DNA of 64,000 bases from Arthrobacter silvisoli (GCF_003369445.1 NZ_QRCU01000014.1:1-64000), one strand, 5' to 3'; shown: positions 7,068 to 17,428, counted from the first letter of the stretch. Program-made: numbers and translations. The notes: a model not told the origin generated them from the letters alone.

Positions 7068-8492
7068 ATGTTCAAGACTGCGGAAGAAGTTCTCCAGTTC
7101 ATCAAGGAAGAAGACGTCAAGTTCGTCGATATCCGCTTCACCGACCTGCCCGGCGTGCAGCAGCACTTCAACGTGCCGGCCAAGAGCGTTGACCTGGACT
7201 TCTTCGTGCACGGCCAGCTGTTCGACGGCTCCTCCATCCGCGGCTTCCAGGGCATCGCCGAATCGGACATGCAGCTGATCCCGGACGTGACCTCCGCCTT
7301 CATCGACACCTTCCGCATCGAGAAGACCCTGGCACTGAACTTCTCCATCGTGAACCCGCGCACGGGCGACCCCTACCACCGCGACCCCCGCGGCGTTGCC
7401 GAGAAGGCCGAAGCCTACCTCGCATCGACCGGCATCGCCGACACCGCGTTCTTCGCTCCCGAGGCCGAGTTCTTCGTCTTCGACAACATCCAGTACCAGT
7501 CCGCCCCGCAGGGCAGCTTCTACAAGATCGACTCCGAGGAAGCCCACTGGAACACCGGCCGCGAAGAAGAGGGCGGAAACCTCGGCTACAAGACCCCGGT
7601 CAAGGGCGGCTACTTCCCCGTCTCCCCCACCGACAAGCAGGCCGACCTGCGCGACGCCATGTGCGTCGAGCTGGACAAGGCCGGCCTCGAGGTCGAGCGC
7701 TCCCACCACGAAGTCGGTTCCGCCGGCCAGGCCGAAATCAACTACAAGTTCACCACGCTGACGGCGGCTGCCGATGACCTGCAGAAGTTCAAGTACGTCA
7801 TCAAGAACACCGCCGACGCCTGGGGCAAGTCGGTCACCTTCATGCCGAAGCCGGTCTTCGGTGACAACGGCTCGGGCATGCACTGCCACCAGTCCCTTTG
7901 GAACAACGGCGAACCGCTGTTCTACGACGAGAAGGGCTACGCCGGCCTCTCCGACACCGCACGCTGGTACATCGGCGGCCTGCTGAAGCACGCTTCAGCC
8001 GTCCTCGCCTTCACCAACCCGACGGTGAACTCCTACCGCCGCCTGGTCAAGGGCTTCGAAGCTCCGGTCAACATGGTCTACTCGCAGGGCAACCGCTCCG
8101 CCGGTATCCGCATTCCGATCACGGGCTCCAACCCGAAGGCCAAGCGCATCGAGTTCCGCGCTCCGGACCCCTCCTCCAACCCGTACCTGGCCTTCGCTGC
8201 CCAGCTGATGGCCGGCATCGACGGCATCCGCAACCGCATTGAACCCCCGGCACCGATCGACAAGGACCTCTACGAGCTCCCGGCCGAAGAGGCCAAGGAC
8301 ATCCCGAAGGCTCCGGGCTCCCTCGAGGAAGCACTGGAAGCACTGCGTGAGGACAACGAGTTCCTGCAGGCCGGTGGCGTCTTCACCCAGGACCTGATCG
8401 ACACCTGGATCGAGTACAAGTACGAGAACGAGATCAAGCCGCTGGCCCTGCGCCCGAACCCCTACGAGTTCGAGCTCTACTACGGCGTCTAG
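7068..8492 (+). CDS. glnA: Type I (GSI-beta) glutamine synthetase
   Basis: 474 residues, usual length. ATP-dependent amidation of glutamate, the main ammonium-assimilation step; dodecameric cytosolic enzyme. Seen: the catalytic stretch [11 protein letters not shown], the NPYLAF segment, the ATP-site motif [14 protein letters not shown], and the adenylylation loop DKDLYELP with Tyr402 as the residue GlnE modifies. Regulated at two levels in this window: a GlnR box upstream and GlnE downstream. Strong SD (TAGGAGC) 6 bases before the ATG. Ends in an intrinsic terminator. Confidence 0.98.
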   Translation: MFKTAEEVLQFIKEEDVKFVDIRFTDLPGVQQHFNVPAKSVDLDFFVHGQLFDGSSIRGFQGIAESDMQLIPDVTSAFIDTFRIEKTLALNFSIVNPRTGDPYHRDPRGVAEKAEAYLASTGIADTAFFAPEAEFFVFDNIQYQSAPQGSFYKIDSEEAHWNTGREEEGGNLGYKTPVKGGYFPVSPTDKQADLRDAMCVELDKAGLEVERSHHEVGSAGQAEINYKFTTLTAAADDLQKFKYVIKNTADAWGKSVTFMPKPVFGDNGSGMHCHQSLWNNGEPLFYDEKGYAGLSDTARWYIGGLLKHASAVLAFTNPTVNSYRRLVKGFEAPVNMVYSQGNRSAGIRIPITGSNPKAKRIEFRAPDPSSNPYLAFAAQLMAGIDGIRNRIEPPAPIDKDLYELPAEEAKDIPKAPGSLEEALEALREDNEFLQAGGVFTQDLIDTWIEYKYENEIKPLALRPNPYEFELYYGV

Positions 8493-8531
8493 TCAGACCC
8501 CGCCGGGCACCTGAGGGCTTCCCGCAACGGC

Positions 8532-8568
8532 AAAGGCCGGCTGCAGCGTCACGCTGCGGCCGGCCTTT
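8532..8568 (+). terminator. Intrinsic terminator of glnA1
   Basis: Stem AAAGGCCGGC (8532-8541) with GCCGGCCTTT (8559-8568) and an inner arm GCAGCGT/ACGCTGC; T run at the 3' side. Confidence 0.85.
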
Positions 8569-8597
8569 CCGCGCACTCCGGACTTATTGCGGCCGGG

Positions 8598-8798
8598 CTA
8601 CTGCTTGCCGTACTTCTTGTGCACGGCCTGCTTGCTGACGCCAAGGCAGAGGGCAATCGCCTCCCATGACAGCCCGGCCTGCCGGGCCGCCCGCACCAAC
8701 CCGGCCTCGGCCCTGCCGACTTCCTTCTGCAGTTCCGCCACGGCGTAGAGCGCCTCAGTCGGTCCCATCCCATCCATCGATCCCACCAGGGCCTTCAT
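8598..8798 (-). CDS. Small helix-turn-helix protein
   Basis: 66 residues. The C-terminal half QAGLSWEAIALCLGVSKQAVHKKYGKQ reads as a helix-turn-helix of the kind found in sigma region 4 or transposase-like DNA binders; the first half is probably a helical dimerisation or scaffold segment. Start taken at the ATG at 8798 because GGAGGT lies 7 bases upstream; an alternative ATG at 8813 adds five residues. The intergenic region just upstream holds two inverted repeats built on GTCAAC/GTTGAC (8817-8832, 8842-8863), likely operators, so autoregulation is plausible. Its targets are unknown. Confidence 0.75.
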   Translation of the reverse strand: MKALVGSMDGMGPTEALYAVAELQKEVGRAEAGLVRAARQAGLSWEAIALCLGVSKQAVHKKYGKQ

Positions 8799-8816
8799 GC
8801 GGTCCACCTCCATGCC

Positions 8817-8863
8817 GTCAACCTTAGTTGACCTGCACGACGCCGTCAATGCAGGTTGACGGC
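8817..8863. promoter_or_regulatory. Two inverted repeats, candidate operators
   Basis: GTCAAC-CTTA-GTTGAC (8817-8832) and GCCGTCAA-TGCAGG-TTGACGGC (8842-8863). Both use a GTCAA/TTGAC half-site and lie between the small HTH gene and the divergent membrane-protein gene. Confidence 0.6.
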
Positions 8864-8938
8864 GTGCCTTTCGTTTTGTTCCGGTTCCCGGTTGAATGGG
8901 GCCACAGGGATTTCGACTGAACGACTTTGGGGGACGCA

Positions 8939-9265
8939 ATGAAGAAGAAATGGACCATCCTGCTGGTCTTGTCGGGACTCGCCTTCGCCGCGTGCGTCCT
9001 GATCCTGCCCCGGCCGCTCGCGGCCGTTGCCGGCGGCGAAGCCGACGCCGGAACAACCGTGTTGTTCGTCCTTGGGCTGGTCCTGCTGGCAGACTCCCTC
9101 GGCCTGCTCGCAGTCGGACTGCGCCTGCGTTCCCGTGACCTCAACACACCCCGCAGCTACGGCAACCGCGAGCCGCTCAGCGCGGACGATGACCGGAAAC
9201 CGAACCTGTACGAGCCACCCACGGCACTGAACCAGACGCAGATGGGCCACCACACCGGGCAGTAA
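8939..9265 (+). CDS. Hypothetical two-helix membrane protein
   Basis: 108 residues with two transmembrane helices (about 5-28 and 40-62) and a hydrophilic C-terminal tail rich in Asn, Asp and Gln. No family recognised. The ATG at 8939 follows GGGGGACGC. Divergent from the small HTH gene, so the inverted repeats at 8817-8863 could also control it. Confidence 0.6.
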   Translation: MKKKWTILLVLSGLAFAACVLILPRPLAAVAGGEADAGTTVLFVLGLVLLADSLGLLAVGLRLRSRDLNTPRSYGNREPLSADDDRKPNLYEPPTALNQTQMGHHTGQ

Positions 9266-9355
9266 GGTCCCGCCCCCACAACACAACGTTGCACAGCCGC
9301 AGGGCGGAAGGTCACATTTCCCCGACCCGGGCTCCCCTCCTGTTACGGTGGCGGC

Positions 9356-9841
9356 ATGGCCGAACTCAGTCCCGAAAGCCGCGAGTACTTCCGCACCCTC
9401 CCCCGCCGGCGTGTTGCCGCGGGCCTCGTCATCCGCGACCGGCAGGACAGGGTCCTCGCGGTGAAGCCGAACTACAAGGACGGCTGGCTTCTGCCCGGCG
9501 GCACAGTCGATGCCGGGGAAGCGCCCCGCGCCGCCGCACGCCGCGAAGGCCGCGAAGAACTGGGCCTGGACATCATCCCGGGAGCCCTGCTCATCATCGG
9601 TCACTCCGCGTTTCCGTCCCCCATCGGCGACGGCCTGAACTTCCTCTACGACGGTGGTGTGCTGTCCGCGGACGCGCGGATCGTCCTGCAGGAAGAGGAA
9701 CTCACCGAATGGCGGTTCGTCGCCGAAGCGGACTTCCCGGACTACTTCGGGGTCCACGGAGCATTCCACGTGGCCTCGGCCCTCACGGGACTCCGCGAAG
9801 GCCGGGTCCTTGAGCTCCAGGACCGCGAAGAAGTCGTCTAA
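9356..9841 (+). CDS. NUDIX hydrolase
   Basis: 161 residues. A complete Nudix box spans the G-x5-E-x7-REGREELGL motif beginning at GTVDAGE, preceded by LLPGG as usual. These enzymes cleave nucleoside diphosphates linked to another moiety; the substrate cannot be read from the sequence. Monocistronic, between the membrane-protein gene and the convergent glnE. No strong SD; AGGGCGGAAGG lies farther upstream. Confidence 0.88.
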   Translation: MAELSPESREYFRTLPRRRVAAGLVIRDRQDRVLAVKPNYKDGWLLPGGTVDAGEAPRAAARREGREELGLDIIPGALLIIGHSAFPSPIGDGLNFLYDGGVLSADARIVLQEEELTEWRFVAEADFPDYFGVHGAFHVASALTGLREGRVLELQDREEVV

Positions 9842-9884
9842 GGGCCTGGGAAGAAGGCGCCCGACATTCCGCCGGCGGCGGGCG

Positions 9885-12800
9885 CTACTGGCCGTAGAAC
9901 TGCCGTTCGAAGACGGCCCGGGTACGCCGGCTCATCCGCAGATAGTCCTCCTCGAAGACCGCTGCCTGGCCTGGCGCGTAGCCGCACCAGCGGGCCACCG
10001 CCTCCAGGTCCCGGCGGGAGGCCGGCAGCAGGTCCGAGGCGCGGCCGGTGCAGATGACGTTGGCCGAGCGGATCCGGCTTGCCATGCGCCAGGTGTCGCG
10101 CAGGAGCTGGCTATCCTTCTTCCCGAGCAGCTCCAGTTCCTCGATGGCGTCCAGCGCCTCCATGGTGGAGGTGGTCCGCAAGGCGGGGTGCTTTCCTGCG
10201 TGCTGGAGCTGCAGGAGCTGGACGAGCCATTCGACGTCGCTGAGGCCGCCGCGGCCAAGCTTCACGTGGCGGGCAGGATCGGCGCCACGGGGCAGCCGCT
10301 CCGATTCCACACGGGCCTTGATCCGGCGGATTTCCCGGAGCTCCGTGTCAGCAAGCGTCACCGGGTACCGGATGGGATCGACAAGGTCGACGAAGTCGGC
10401 GGCGAGGCCGTCGTCGCCCGCCATCGGCTGGGCCCGCAGAAGTGCCTGCGCCTCCCAGATCAGGGACCAGCGCCGGTAGTACTCGGCGTAGGAATCCAGG
10501 GAGCGCACCATCGCCCCGTTCTTGCCCTCGGGCCGCAGGTCGGCGTCGACCGTGAGGACCCGTTCAGCCTTGATCGCCGGTTTCAACGGCTGGGTCAGCA
10601 GGCTGGACACCTGGGCGACGATCGCCAGCGCCTGCTTCTGGGCTTCTTCGTCGCCTGCACCGGGCTGGGCACGGTGGACGTACATGACGTCGGCGTCCGA
10701 ACCATAGCCGATTTCCCGGCCGCCCTGACGCCCCATGGCCACCACCAGCACGTGGGTCTTGAGCGGGCCGCCGTCGGAGACGATGTTCTCGGCCACATGC
10801 AGGGCGCCCAGGACGGCGGCACGGTCCGTGTCTGCCAGGGCTGTGCCCACTTCGTCCTGGTCGAGCAGGCCGGAGCTGTCGGCTATGGCGATCCGCAGGA
10901 TTTCCCGGCGCCTGATGAGCCGGATGAGGCGCATGGCGCTTTCCGGTTCGGCGTGCCGGGACATCTTCGACTGGATCTCCTGCCACTGGCCTTCGAAGGA
11001 CACCGGCTTGAGCTCCTTGTCGTTGCCCAGCCAGGCCACCGACTCAGGGGAAACTTCCAGCAGGTCGGCGATCAGCCGGGAGTTGGAGAGGACGTGGCAG
11101 AGCCGTTCGGCCGCCGCCTGCGAATCGCGGAGCATTCCCAGGTACCAATGGGTGGTGCCGAGGGCCTCGCTGACCCGGCGGAAGGCGAGCAGGCCGGCGT
11201 CGGGATCCACTCCTTCGGCGAGCCAGCCGAGCAGGATCGGCAGCAGCTGCCGCTGAAGTGCCGCCCGGCGGCTGACGCCCGCCGTGAGCGCTTCGATATG
11301 CCGCATGGCGCCGCGCGGATCGCGGTAACCGAGGGCCGCCAGGCGCCCCTGGGCGGCTTCCGGGCTGAGCCGGGCATCCTCGCTGCTGAGGCTTGCCGCG
11401 GTGTTGAGCAGGGGGCGGTAGAAGATCCGTTCGTGCAGCTCACGGACGGAGCGTTTGGTCTTCTGCCAGGTGCCGATCAGGGCGTCAGGGTGCGGGCGTT
11501 CCGAGGAGAACGGACCGAGTACAGCCTTGGCCAGGAAGCGCTGGGCGTCCTCGCTGGTGGGCATCAGGTGCGTGCGGCGCAGCTGGAAGAGCTGGATCCG
11601 GTGTTCCAGGAGACGCAGGTACCGGTAGGCGCTGTCGAAGGCCGCGGCGTCCGCACGGCCGATGTAGCCGCCGGCGGAGAGCGCAGCGATGGCCGATGTC
11701 GTGTCCCGGCAGCGCAGTGTCTCGTCGGACTTGCCGTGGACGAGCTGCAGCAACTGGACGGTGAACTCGACGTCGCGCAGGCCGCCGGGACCGAGCTTGA
11801 TCTGGCGTTGTTCCTCGGCGGGAGCGATGTTGTCGGTGACCCGGCGGCGCATCGCCTGGACGGATTCGACGAAGCCCTCGCGGCCCGACGACGCCCAGAC
11901 CAGGGGCTGCACGGCCTCCTCGTAGCGGGCGCCGAGTTCCCTGTCGCCGGCGATCGTGCGGGCCTTCAGGAGCGCCTGGAACTCCCAGCTGTCCGCCCAG
12001 CGGGCGTAGTAGCTCAGGTGCGAGGGCAGGGTCCGCACCAGCGGCCCGGACTTGCCCTCGGGGCGCAGGTTCGCATCGACTTCCCAGAGACCGGGTTCGG
12101 GGGCGGTGGAGGAAATCGCCCGTGAGATCCCGCTCGCCAAGGCGGTGCCGATAGTCGCAGCGTGGGCATCCTCCAGCCCTTGCGCCTCAATCACGTAGAT
12201 GACGTCGACGTCGGAAATGTAGTTCAGCTCGCGGGCGCCGCATTTGCCCATGCCGATCACGGACAGCCGGACAGCGGCGACGTCCGCCGGATCGAAGGTG
12301 GCGGACGCCTCGGCGCGGGACACGGCGAGGGCAGCCTCGATCGCGGCACCCGCAAGGTCGGCGAGCTCGGCCCCGACGATCGGCATGGCATCCTGGGGGC
12401 TGGCCGCGCACAGGTCCCTGATGGCCAGTTCGGTCAAGCCGCGCCGGTAGGCGGTGCGCAGGGCGGCGTACGCCGCCGGGCCGGTCAGGCCCGCCACCGG
12501 CCGCGGCGAGGCGGCGTCCGCACGGACCGAGGCGAGCAGGCGTGCCCGGAGCACCGCCGGGTCCTGGGCCTGCGGTTCCGGGCTGACCCGTTCGTCGAAG
12601 ACGTCCAGGTGCTCCGGATGCCGGATCAGGAACTCGCCCAGGGCTTCGGAGGCCCCGAGGAGCCGGTACAGCGGTTCGCTGCGGTCCTGGTCCGCGGCCG
12701 CGAGCTCGCGAAGTGCAGGGTGCTTCTCAATCAGCCGCACCAAGGTCTGCAGGGCCGTATCGGGGCTGGCGCTCAGGTGCAGGCCCGCGAACAGAGTTTC

Positions 12801-12896
12801 CTGGTCGATGCCGTCGAGTTCGCGGGCGCCGAGGAAGCGCCCCCCTTTATCAAGATCGCTGAAACCGGCCGATATGAGCCGGCGTGCCAGGCTCAT
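9885..12896 (-). CDS. glnE: Bifunctional glutamine synthetase adenylyltransferase/adenylyl-removing enzyme
   Basis: 1003 residues, normal for actinobacterial GlnE. Switches glutamine synthetase off by AMP transfer to Tyr402 of GlnA1 and on by phosphorolysis. Two nucleotidyltransferase halves are seen: GMGKCGARELNYISDVDVIY near residue 213 (N-terminal, adenylyl-removing) and AMGRQGGREIGYGSDADVMY near 720 (C-terminal, adenylylating), each keeping the paired Asp residues. It lies downstream of glnA2 on the same strand (9-base gap) and is convergent with glnA1, as in mycobacteria. Confidence 0.97.
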   Translation of the reverse strand: MSLARRLISAGFSDLDKGGRFLGARELDGIDQETLFAGLHLSASPDTALQTLVRLIEKHPALRELAAADQDRSEPLYRLLGASEALGEFLIRHPEHLDVFDERVSPEPQAQDPAVLRARLLASVRADAASPRPVAGLTGPAAYAALRTAYRRGLTELAIRDLCAASPQDAMPIVGAELADLAGAAIEAALAVSRAEASATFDPADVAAVRLSVIGMGKCGARELNYISDVDVIYVIEAQGLEDAHAATIGTALASGISRAISSTAPEPGLWEVDANLRPEGKSGPLVRTLPSHLSYYARWADSWEFQALLKARTIAGDRELGARYEEAVQPLVWASSGREGFVESVQAMRRRVTDNIAPAEEQRQIKLGPGGLRDVEFTVQLLQLVHGKSDETLRCRDTTSAIAALSAGGYIGRADAAAFDSAYRYLRLLEHRIQLFQLRRTHLMPTSEDAQRFLAKAVLGPFSSERPHPDALIGTWQKTKRSVRELHERIFYRPLLNTAASLSSEDARLSPEAAQGRLAALGYRDPRGAMRHIEALTAGVSRRAALQRQLLPILLGWLAEGVDPDAGLLAFRRVSEALGTTHWYLGMLRDSQAAAERLCHVLSNSRLIADLLEVSPESVAWLGNDKELKPVSFEGQWQEIQSKMSRHAEPESAMRLIRLIRRREILRIAIADSSGLLDQDEVGTALADTDRAAVLGALHVAENIVSDGGPLKTHVLVVAMGRQGGREIGYGSDADVMYVHRAQPGAGDEEAQKQALAIVAQVSSLLTQPLKPAIKAERVLTVDADLRPEGKNGAMVRSLDSYAEYYRRWSLIWEAQALLRAQPMAGDDGLAADFVDLVDPIRYPVTLADTELREIRRIKARVESERLPRGADPARHVKLGRGGLSDVEWLVQLLQLQHAGKHPALRTTSTMEALDAIEELELLGKKDSQLLRDTWRMASRIRSANVICTGRASDLLPASRRDLEAVARWCGYAPGQAAVFEEDYLRMSRRTRAVFERQFYGQ

Positions 12897-12905
12897 GCCG
12901 CCCGC

Positions 12906-14246
12906 CTAGAGGATGCCGAGGTTGCGCTGAAGCTCGTACGGGGTGACCTGGAGCCGGTAGTCCTGCCACTCCGCCCGCTTGTTGCGCAGGAAGTGTTCGA
13001 ACACCTGCTCCCCGAGGATCTGGGCGACGAGTTCGGAGTCCTCCATGGCGCGGATGGCGTCGTGCAGGCTGGACGGCAGCGGAGCGTGGCCCATTGCCTT
13101 GCGTTCCGCGGACGTCAGCGACCAGACGTCGTCCTCAGCCGCCGGCGGCAGCTCGTAGCCCTCTTCGATGCCCTTCAGGCCGGCGCCCAGGAGCACCGCA
13201 TAGGCGAGGTACGGGTTGGTGGCGGAGTCGATGCCGCGGTATTCGATCCGGGCGGACTGGCCCTTGCCGGGCTTGTAGAGCGGCACCCGCACCAGGGCCG
13301 AGCGGTTATTGTGGCCCCAGCTCAGGTAGCTCGGGGCTTCACCGCCGCCCCACAGCCGCTTGTAGGAGTTGACGAACTGGTTGGTCACGGCCGTGAACTC
13401 GGGGGCGTGCTTGAGGATGCCCGCGATGAACTGGCGTGCCGTCTTGGAGAGCTGGAACTCAGCGCCGGCTTCGTAGAAGGCGTTCGTGTCGCCCTCGAAG
13501 AGCGAGAAGTGGGTGTGCATGCCGGAGCCGGGGTGGTCGGTGAACGGCTTGGGCATGAAGGTGGCGTAGGTGCCCTGCTGCAGGGCCACCTCCTTGATGA
13601 CCGTGCGGAAGGTCATGATGTTGTCGGCCGTCTGCAGGGCGTCGGCGTAGCGGAGGTCGATCTCGTTCTGGCCGGGACCGCCTTCGTGGTGGCTGAACTC
13701 CACGGAGATGCCCACGGATTCGAGCATGGTGACCGCGGTGCGGCGGAAGTCCTGGGCCACCCCGCCCGGGACGTGGTCGAAGTAGCCGCCTTCGTCCACG
13801 GGAACCGGCGCGCCGCCCGGGCCGAGTTCGCTGGACTTCAGCAGGTAGAACTCGATTTCGGGGTGCGTGTAGCAGGTGAAGCCCATGTCCGCGGCCTTCG
13901 CGAGAGTGCGCTTGAGGACGTTGCGGGGGTCCGCGGCGGACGGTTCCCCGTCCGGAGTGAGGATGTCGCAGAACATCCGGGAGGTCTGTTCGGTGTCGCC
14001 GCGCCAGGGCAGGATCTGGAAGGTGGCCGGGTCCGGCTGGGCAAGCATGTCCGACTCGAAGACCCTGGCGAGGCCTTCGATCGCCGATCCGTCGAAGCCA
14101 AGGCCTTCTTCGAAGGCGCCTTCCACCTCAGCCGGGGCAAGCGCCACCGACTTGAGCGATCCGACGACGTCGGTAAACCACAAGCGCACGAAGCGCACGT
14201 CGCGCTCTTCGATGGTCCGCAGTACGAACTCTTGCTGGCGGTCCAT
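12906..14246 (-). CDS. glnA2: Glutamine synthetase, GlnA2 type (non-adenylylated)
   Basis: 446 residues. It has the GS catalytic segments [46 protein letters not shown] and [13 protein letters not shown]. At the adenylylation position the loop reads DDVWSLTS, so the tyrosine is replaced by tryptophan and GlnE cannot modify it. Start at the ATG at 14246, preceded by AAAAGGGG. Co-transcribed with glnE. Mycobacterial GlnA2 is a minor, non-essential enzyme; Streptomyces GlnA-like paralogues act on polyamines, so the true substrate is not certain. Confidence 0.92.
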   Translation of the reverse strand: MDRQQEFVLRTIEERDVRFVRLWFTDVVGSLKSVALAPAEVEGAFEEGLGFDGSAIEGLARVFESDMLAQPDPATFQILPWRGDTEQTSRMFCDILTPDGEPSAADPRNVLKRTLAKAADMGFTCYTHPEIEFYLLKSSELGPGGAPVPVDEGGYFDHVPGGVAQDFRRTAVTMLESVGISVEFSHHEGGPGQNEIDLRYADALQTADNIMTFRTVIKEVALQQGTYATFMPKPFTDHPGSGMHTHFSLFEGDTNAFYEAGAEFQLSKTARQFIAGILKHAPEFTAVTNQFVNSYKRLWGGGEAPSYLSWGHNNRSALVRVPLYKPGKGQSARIEYRGIDSATNPYLAYAVLLGAGLKGIEEGYELPPAAEDDVWSLTSAERKAMGHAPLPSSLHDAIRAMEDSELVAQILGEQVFEHFLRNKRAEWQDYRLQVTPYELQRNLGIL

Positions 14247-14437
14247 GGGGCCCCTTTTCAGATTCAATGTCCACACTGCAGGCGGAGTTTTCTCCGGGCC
14301 CGCAGCAGCTCAGCCTTCACTCTACTAAGCATTGCCCGCGAATGCCGGTGCAAGGGCTGCCCGTAACACAGCGTTTACAAATCGGGAGCGTTGTCTCGCC
14401 GGTGGCTACCCGGCCGGGGACCGCATACGCTCTAGTC

Positions 14438-15361
14438 ATGGCCCCGAGCAACAATCCTGAATCGCGCACCCCCGAATCCGGCAGCAGTCCCGAAACCTCA
14501 GCACCGTACGGCTCCGGCCCGTCGCCGGCCCCCGCGCCGTCCGGCGGAGTCCCCGGCGCCGCCCCGTCGGGCCGCGTGCGCCTCCACCACCTGCAACAGG
14601 CCAAGGCCAACGGTTCCCGCTTCGCCATGCTGACGGCCTACGAGCAGTACAGCGCCGAAATCTTCGACCAGGCCGGCATCGAGGTCCTCCTGATCGGCGA
14701 CTCGGCGTCCAACAATGTCTTCGGCAACGAAAGCAGCCTGCCCGTCACGGTGGACGAGCTGCTCCCGCTCTGCCGCGCCGTCGCCCGGTCGACCAAGCGG
14801 GCCTTCGTCGTCGCGGACCTGCCGTTCGGCAGCTACGAAGTATCCGCCGAACAGGCGGTGGCCACCGGCGTGCGCTTCCTCAAGGAGGGCCTGGCCCAGG
14901 CGGTGAAGATCGAAGGGGGCGCCTACTACGCGCCGACCGTCCGCGCCATGGTGCAGGCCGGCATCCCGGTCATGGCCCACATCGGTTTCACTCCGCAGAG
15001 CGAGCACGCGCTGGGCGGTTACCGGGTCCAGGGCCGCGGTGACGACGCCCAGCGGTTGATCGACGACGCCCTTGCGCTCGTCGATGCCGGTGCCTTCAGC
15101 GTGCTGATGGAAATGGTTCCCGCGGAGACCGCTGCCGCCGTCGACGCCGCGATCAAGGTACCCACGATCGGCATCGGAGCGGGCAACCAGACCACGGGCC
15201 AAGTGCTGGTCTGGCAGGACATGGCCGGCCTCCGCGGCGGCAAGATGGCCAAGTTCGTCAAGCAGTACGCCAACCTGCGGGAGATCCTGGGCGAGGCCGC
15301 CCGGACGTACGCGGACGAGGTCCGCTCGGGCAGCTTCCCCGGCCCGGAACACTCCTTCTAG
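14438..15361 (+). CDS. panB: 3-methyl-2-oxobutanoate hydroxymethyltransferase
   Basis: 307 residues. Transfers a hydroxymethyl group from methylene-THF to ketoisovalerate, first committed step to pantothenate and CoA. Seen: [26 protein letters not shown] (start of the barrel), [21 protein letters not shown] and the catalytic-Glu region LMEMVPAE, then IGIGAG. A Pro/Ser/Gly-rich N-terminal extension of about 45 residues is unusual relative to E. coli PanB (264) but common in Micrococcaceae. Divergent from glnA2; the shared 191-base region holds GTAACACAGCGTTTAC, possibly a promoter or operator element. Confidence 0.96.
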   Translation: MAPSNNPESRTPESGSSPETSAPYGSGPSPAPAPSGGVPGAAPSGRVRLHHLQQAKANGSRFAMLTAYEQYSAEIFDQAGIEVLLIGDSASNNVFGNESSLPVTVDELLPLCRAVARSTKRAFVVADLPFGSYEVSAEQAVATGVRFLKEGLAQAVKIEGGAYYAPTVRAMVQAGIPVMAHIGFTPQSEHALGGYRVQGRGDDAQRLIDDALALVDAGAFSVLMEMVPAETAAAVDAAIKVPTIGIGAGNQTTGQVLVWQDMAGLRGGKMAKFVKQYANLREILGEAARTYADEVRSGSFPGPEHSF

Positions 15362-15397
15362 GCCGGTTTCGCGTCGGGCGCGCGCCTTCCGGTCATC

Positions 15398-15562
15398 CTA
15401 GTCTTCGTCATCCTTTTCCCAGGCCTCGTTGCGGGCCCGGACCTTCTCGAGGGCGTGTTCGGCTTCCGTCCGGGTCTTGTACGGCCCGATCAGCTGGGTC
15501 CAGTCGGACATCGCGTCCTCCTCGACCTGGTGAGTCTGCACGTTGTACCAATACTCCGTCAC
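15398..15562 (-). CDS. SPOR-like mini-protein
   Basis: 54 residues, GTG start at 15562 with GGAAGGAACCAAC upstream. The sequence YWYNVQTHQVEE then DWTQLIGPYKTRTEAEHALEKVRARN has the beta-alpha pattern of SPOR/sporulation-related repeats (GPYxTRxEAExAL). Nothing else is present: no membrane anchor or signal, so the domain is free in the cytoplasm. Known SPOR domains bind denuded peptidoglycan, which a cytosolic protein could not do, so the function is open. Acidic tail KDDED. Confidence 0.75.
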   Translation of the reverse strand: MTEYWYNVQTHQVEEDAMSDWTQLIGPYKTRTEAEHALEKVRARNEAWEKDDED

Positions 15563-15668
15563 GTTGGTTCCTTCCCTACGGGCGGCCGCCGCGTAACTTT
15601 TCGCGGCGGCCATGCCCGGCCGCCCGCATTGTTAGCTGCGTCTCGTTGCTCCCTTATATGATCAATCT

Positions 15669-16547
15669 ATGCCTTCCCCCGCTTTGACTGCACCCATCGG
15701 CACGCTCACCCAAGGAACCGTCAGCCCCGAGCTGCCGGTTCCGGCGTCGATCGCACGCCCCGAGTACGTCGGCAAGCCCGCACCGACGAAATTCACCGGC
15801 TCGGAAGTGAAGTCTGCGGAGACCATCGAGAAGATCCGCATCGCGGGCCGGATAGCCGCTCAGGCCATCGTCGAGGTGGGAAAGCACATCCAGCCGGGCG
15901 TCACCACGGACCAACTGGACCGGATGGGGCACGAGTTCCTCATGGACCACAACGCTTACCCGTCCACCCTTGGGTACCGCGGCTTCCCCAAGTCGCTGTG
16001 TTCCTCGCTCAACGAGGTCATCTGCCACGGTATCCCGGACTCCACCGTGGTCCAGGACGGCGACATCCTGAACATCGACATCACCGCGTTCATCAATGGC
16101 GTGCACGGTGATACCAACTACACCTTCCTGGTGGGCGACGTGGACGAAGAGTCCCGTCTCCTGGTGGAGCGGACACAGGAGTCCCTCAACCGGGCCATCA
16201 AGGCAGTGGCACCCGGCCGCGAAATCAACGTGATCGGCAGGGCCATCGAATCCTACGCAAAGCGTTTCGGTTACGGAGTGGTCCGTGATTTCACAGGCCA
16301 CGGAGTGGGTGAGGCCTTCCACACCGGCCTGATCATTCCGCACTACGATGCCGCACCGGCCTACAACACGGTCATCCAATCCGGCATGGTCTTCACCATC
16401 GAGCCCATGCTCACCCTCGGCACCGTCGAATGGGACATGTGGCCGGACAACTGGACCGTCGTGACCCGGGACCGCAAGCGCACCGCACAGTTCGAACACA
16501 CGCTGCTGGTGACCGACACCGGCGCGGAGATCCTCACGCTGCCCTGA
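15669..16547 (+). CDS. map: Type I methionine aminopeptidase
   Basis: 292 residues. Removes the initiator Met from nascent proteins. All five metal ligands are in their family contexts: Asp in NIDITAF, Asp in [10 protein letters not shown], His in GHGVGEAFH, Glu in FTIEPML and Glu in QFEHTLLV. An N-terminal extension of about 45 residues (Pro-rich) resembles the MapB class of mycobacteria. Start ATG at 15669. Followed on the same strand by ppgK. Confidence 0.97.
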   Translation: MPSPALTAPIGTLTQGTVSPELPVPASIARPEYVGKPAPTKFTGSEVKSAETIEKIRIAGRIAAQAIVEVGKHIQPGVTTDQLDRMGHEFLMDHNAYPSTLGYRGFPKSLCSSLNEVICHGIPDSTVVQDGDILNIDITAFINGVHGDTNYTFLVGDVDEESRLLVERTQESLNRAIKAVAPGREINVIGRAIESYAKRFGYGVVRDFTGHGVGEAFHTGLIIPHYDAAPAYNTVIQSGMVFTIEPMLTLGTVEWDMWPDNWTVVTRDRKRTAQFEHTLLVTDTGAEILTLP

Positions 16548-16627
16548 CCGGGCCGCCCGGACGTCCCGGCTGCCTCATCTGCCTAGTGCCCTATCTGCCG
16601 CCAACCCCTGCCAAGAACGGATTTGCA

Positions 16628-17428
16628 TTGACGAAGGATTCGAAGAACCACAAGCACGCCCCGCTGATCGGGATCGACATCGGCGGCACCGGCATCAAGG
16701 GCGGGATCGTGGACCTGAAGAAGGGCAAGCTCCTCGGTGAGCGGTTCCGGATCCCCACCCCGCAGCCTTCCACTCCCGAAGCCGTGGCCGAGGTCGTGGC
16801 CGAGATCGTCAAGGAACTCTCCAGCCGTCCCGACGCGCCGGCGGAGGGCTCACCGGTCGGGGTCACCTTCCCGGGCATCATCCAGCATGGCGTGGTCCGC
16901 TCCGCCGCGAACGTGGACAAGTCCTGGCTGGACACGGACGTCGACAAGCTGTTCAGCGACCGGCTCGGCCGCCCGGTCGAAGTCATCAACGACGCCGACG
17001 CCGCCGGCCTTGCCGAAGCCCGCTACGGCGCCGGTGAAGGCGTGGACGGCACCGTCCTGGTGATCACCCTCGGCACGGGCATCGGCTCCGCGTTTATCTT
17101 CAACGGCCAGCTGGTCCCCAACGCCGAACTCGGCCACCTCGAGGTCGACGGCCACGACGCCGAAACCAAGGCCTCCGCCGTCGCCCGTGAGCGTGACGGC
17201 CTGAGCTGGGACGAGTACGGGGTCAAGCTCAACCGCTACCTGCAGCACGTCGAGTTCCTCTTCTCCCCCGAGCTGTTCATCATCGGCGGCGGGATCTCGA
17301 AGCGCTCGGACGAATACTTCCCGCACTTGCAGCTGCGGACCAAGATCGTCACAGCGGAGCTGAAGAACGACGCCGGCATCGTCGGTGCCGCGCTGGAAGT
17401 CGCCTTCCACCACAAGCTCGTCAAGTAG
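16628..17428 (+). CDS. ppgK: Polyphosphate glucokinase
   Basis: 266 residues. Phosphorylates glucose using polyphosphate or ATP; an actinobacterial hallmark enzyme of the ROK-like fold. Seen: phosphate motif [33 protein letters not shown], the [13 protein letters not shown] loop and the HLEV metal/sugar region, then [16 protein letters not shown] start chosen because no ATG/GTG lies nearer the conserved region and the length fits the family; the SD is weak. 80 bases after map. Confidence 0.94.
   Translation: MTKDSKNHKHAPLIGIDIGGTGIKGGIVDLKKGKLLGERFRIPTPQPSTPEAVAEVVAEIVKELSSRPDAPAEGSPVGVTFPGIIQHGVVRSAANVDKSWLDTDVDKLFSDRLGRPVEVINDADAAGLAEARYGAGEGVDGTVLVITLGTGIGSAFIFNGQLVPNAELGHLEVDGHDAETKASAVARERDGLSWDEYGVKLNRYLQHVEFLFSPELFIIGGGISKRSDEYFPHLQLRTKIVTAELKNDAGIVGAALEVAFHHKLVK

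Noticed and set aside
9654..14366. Two very long plus-strand frames (9654-12125, 12162-14366) antisense to glnE and glnA2
   Set aside because: Composition shadows of real minus-strand genes; low-complexity Gly/Arg/Val-rich products, no start signals.
14340..14400. Possible GlnR box in the glnA2-panB region (GTAACACAGCGTTTAC)
   Set aside because: Half-sites and gaps do not fit GTNAC-N6-GAAAC on either strand; at most a weak palindrome.
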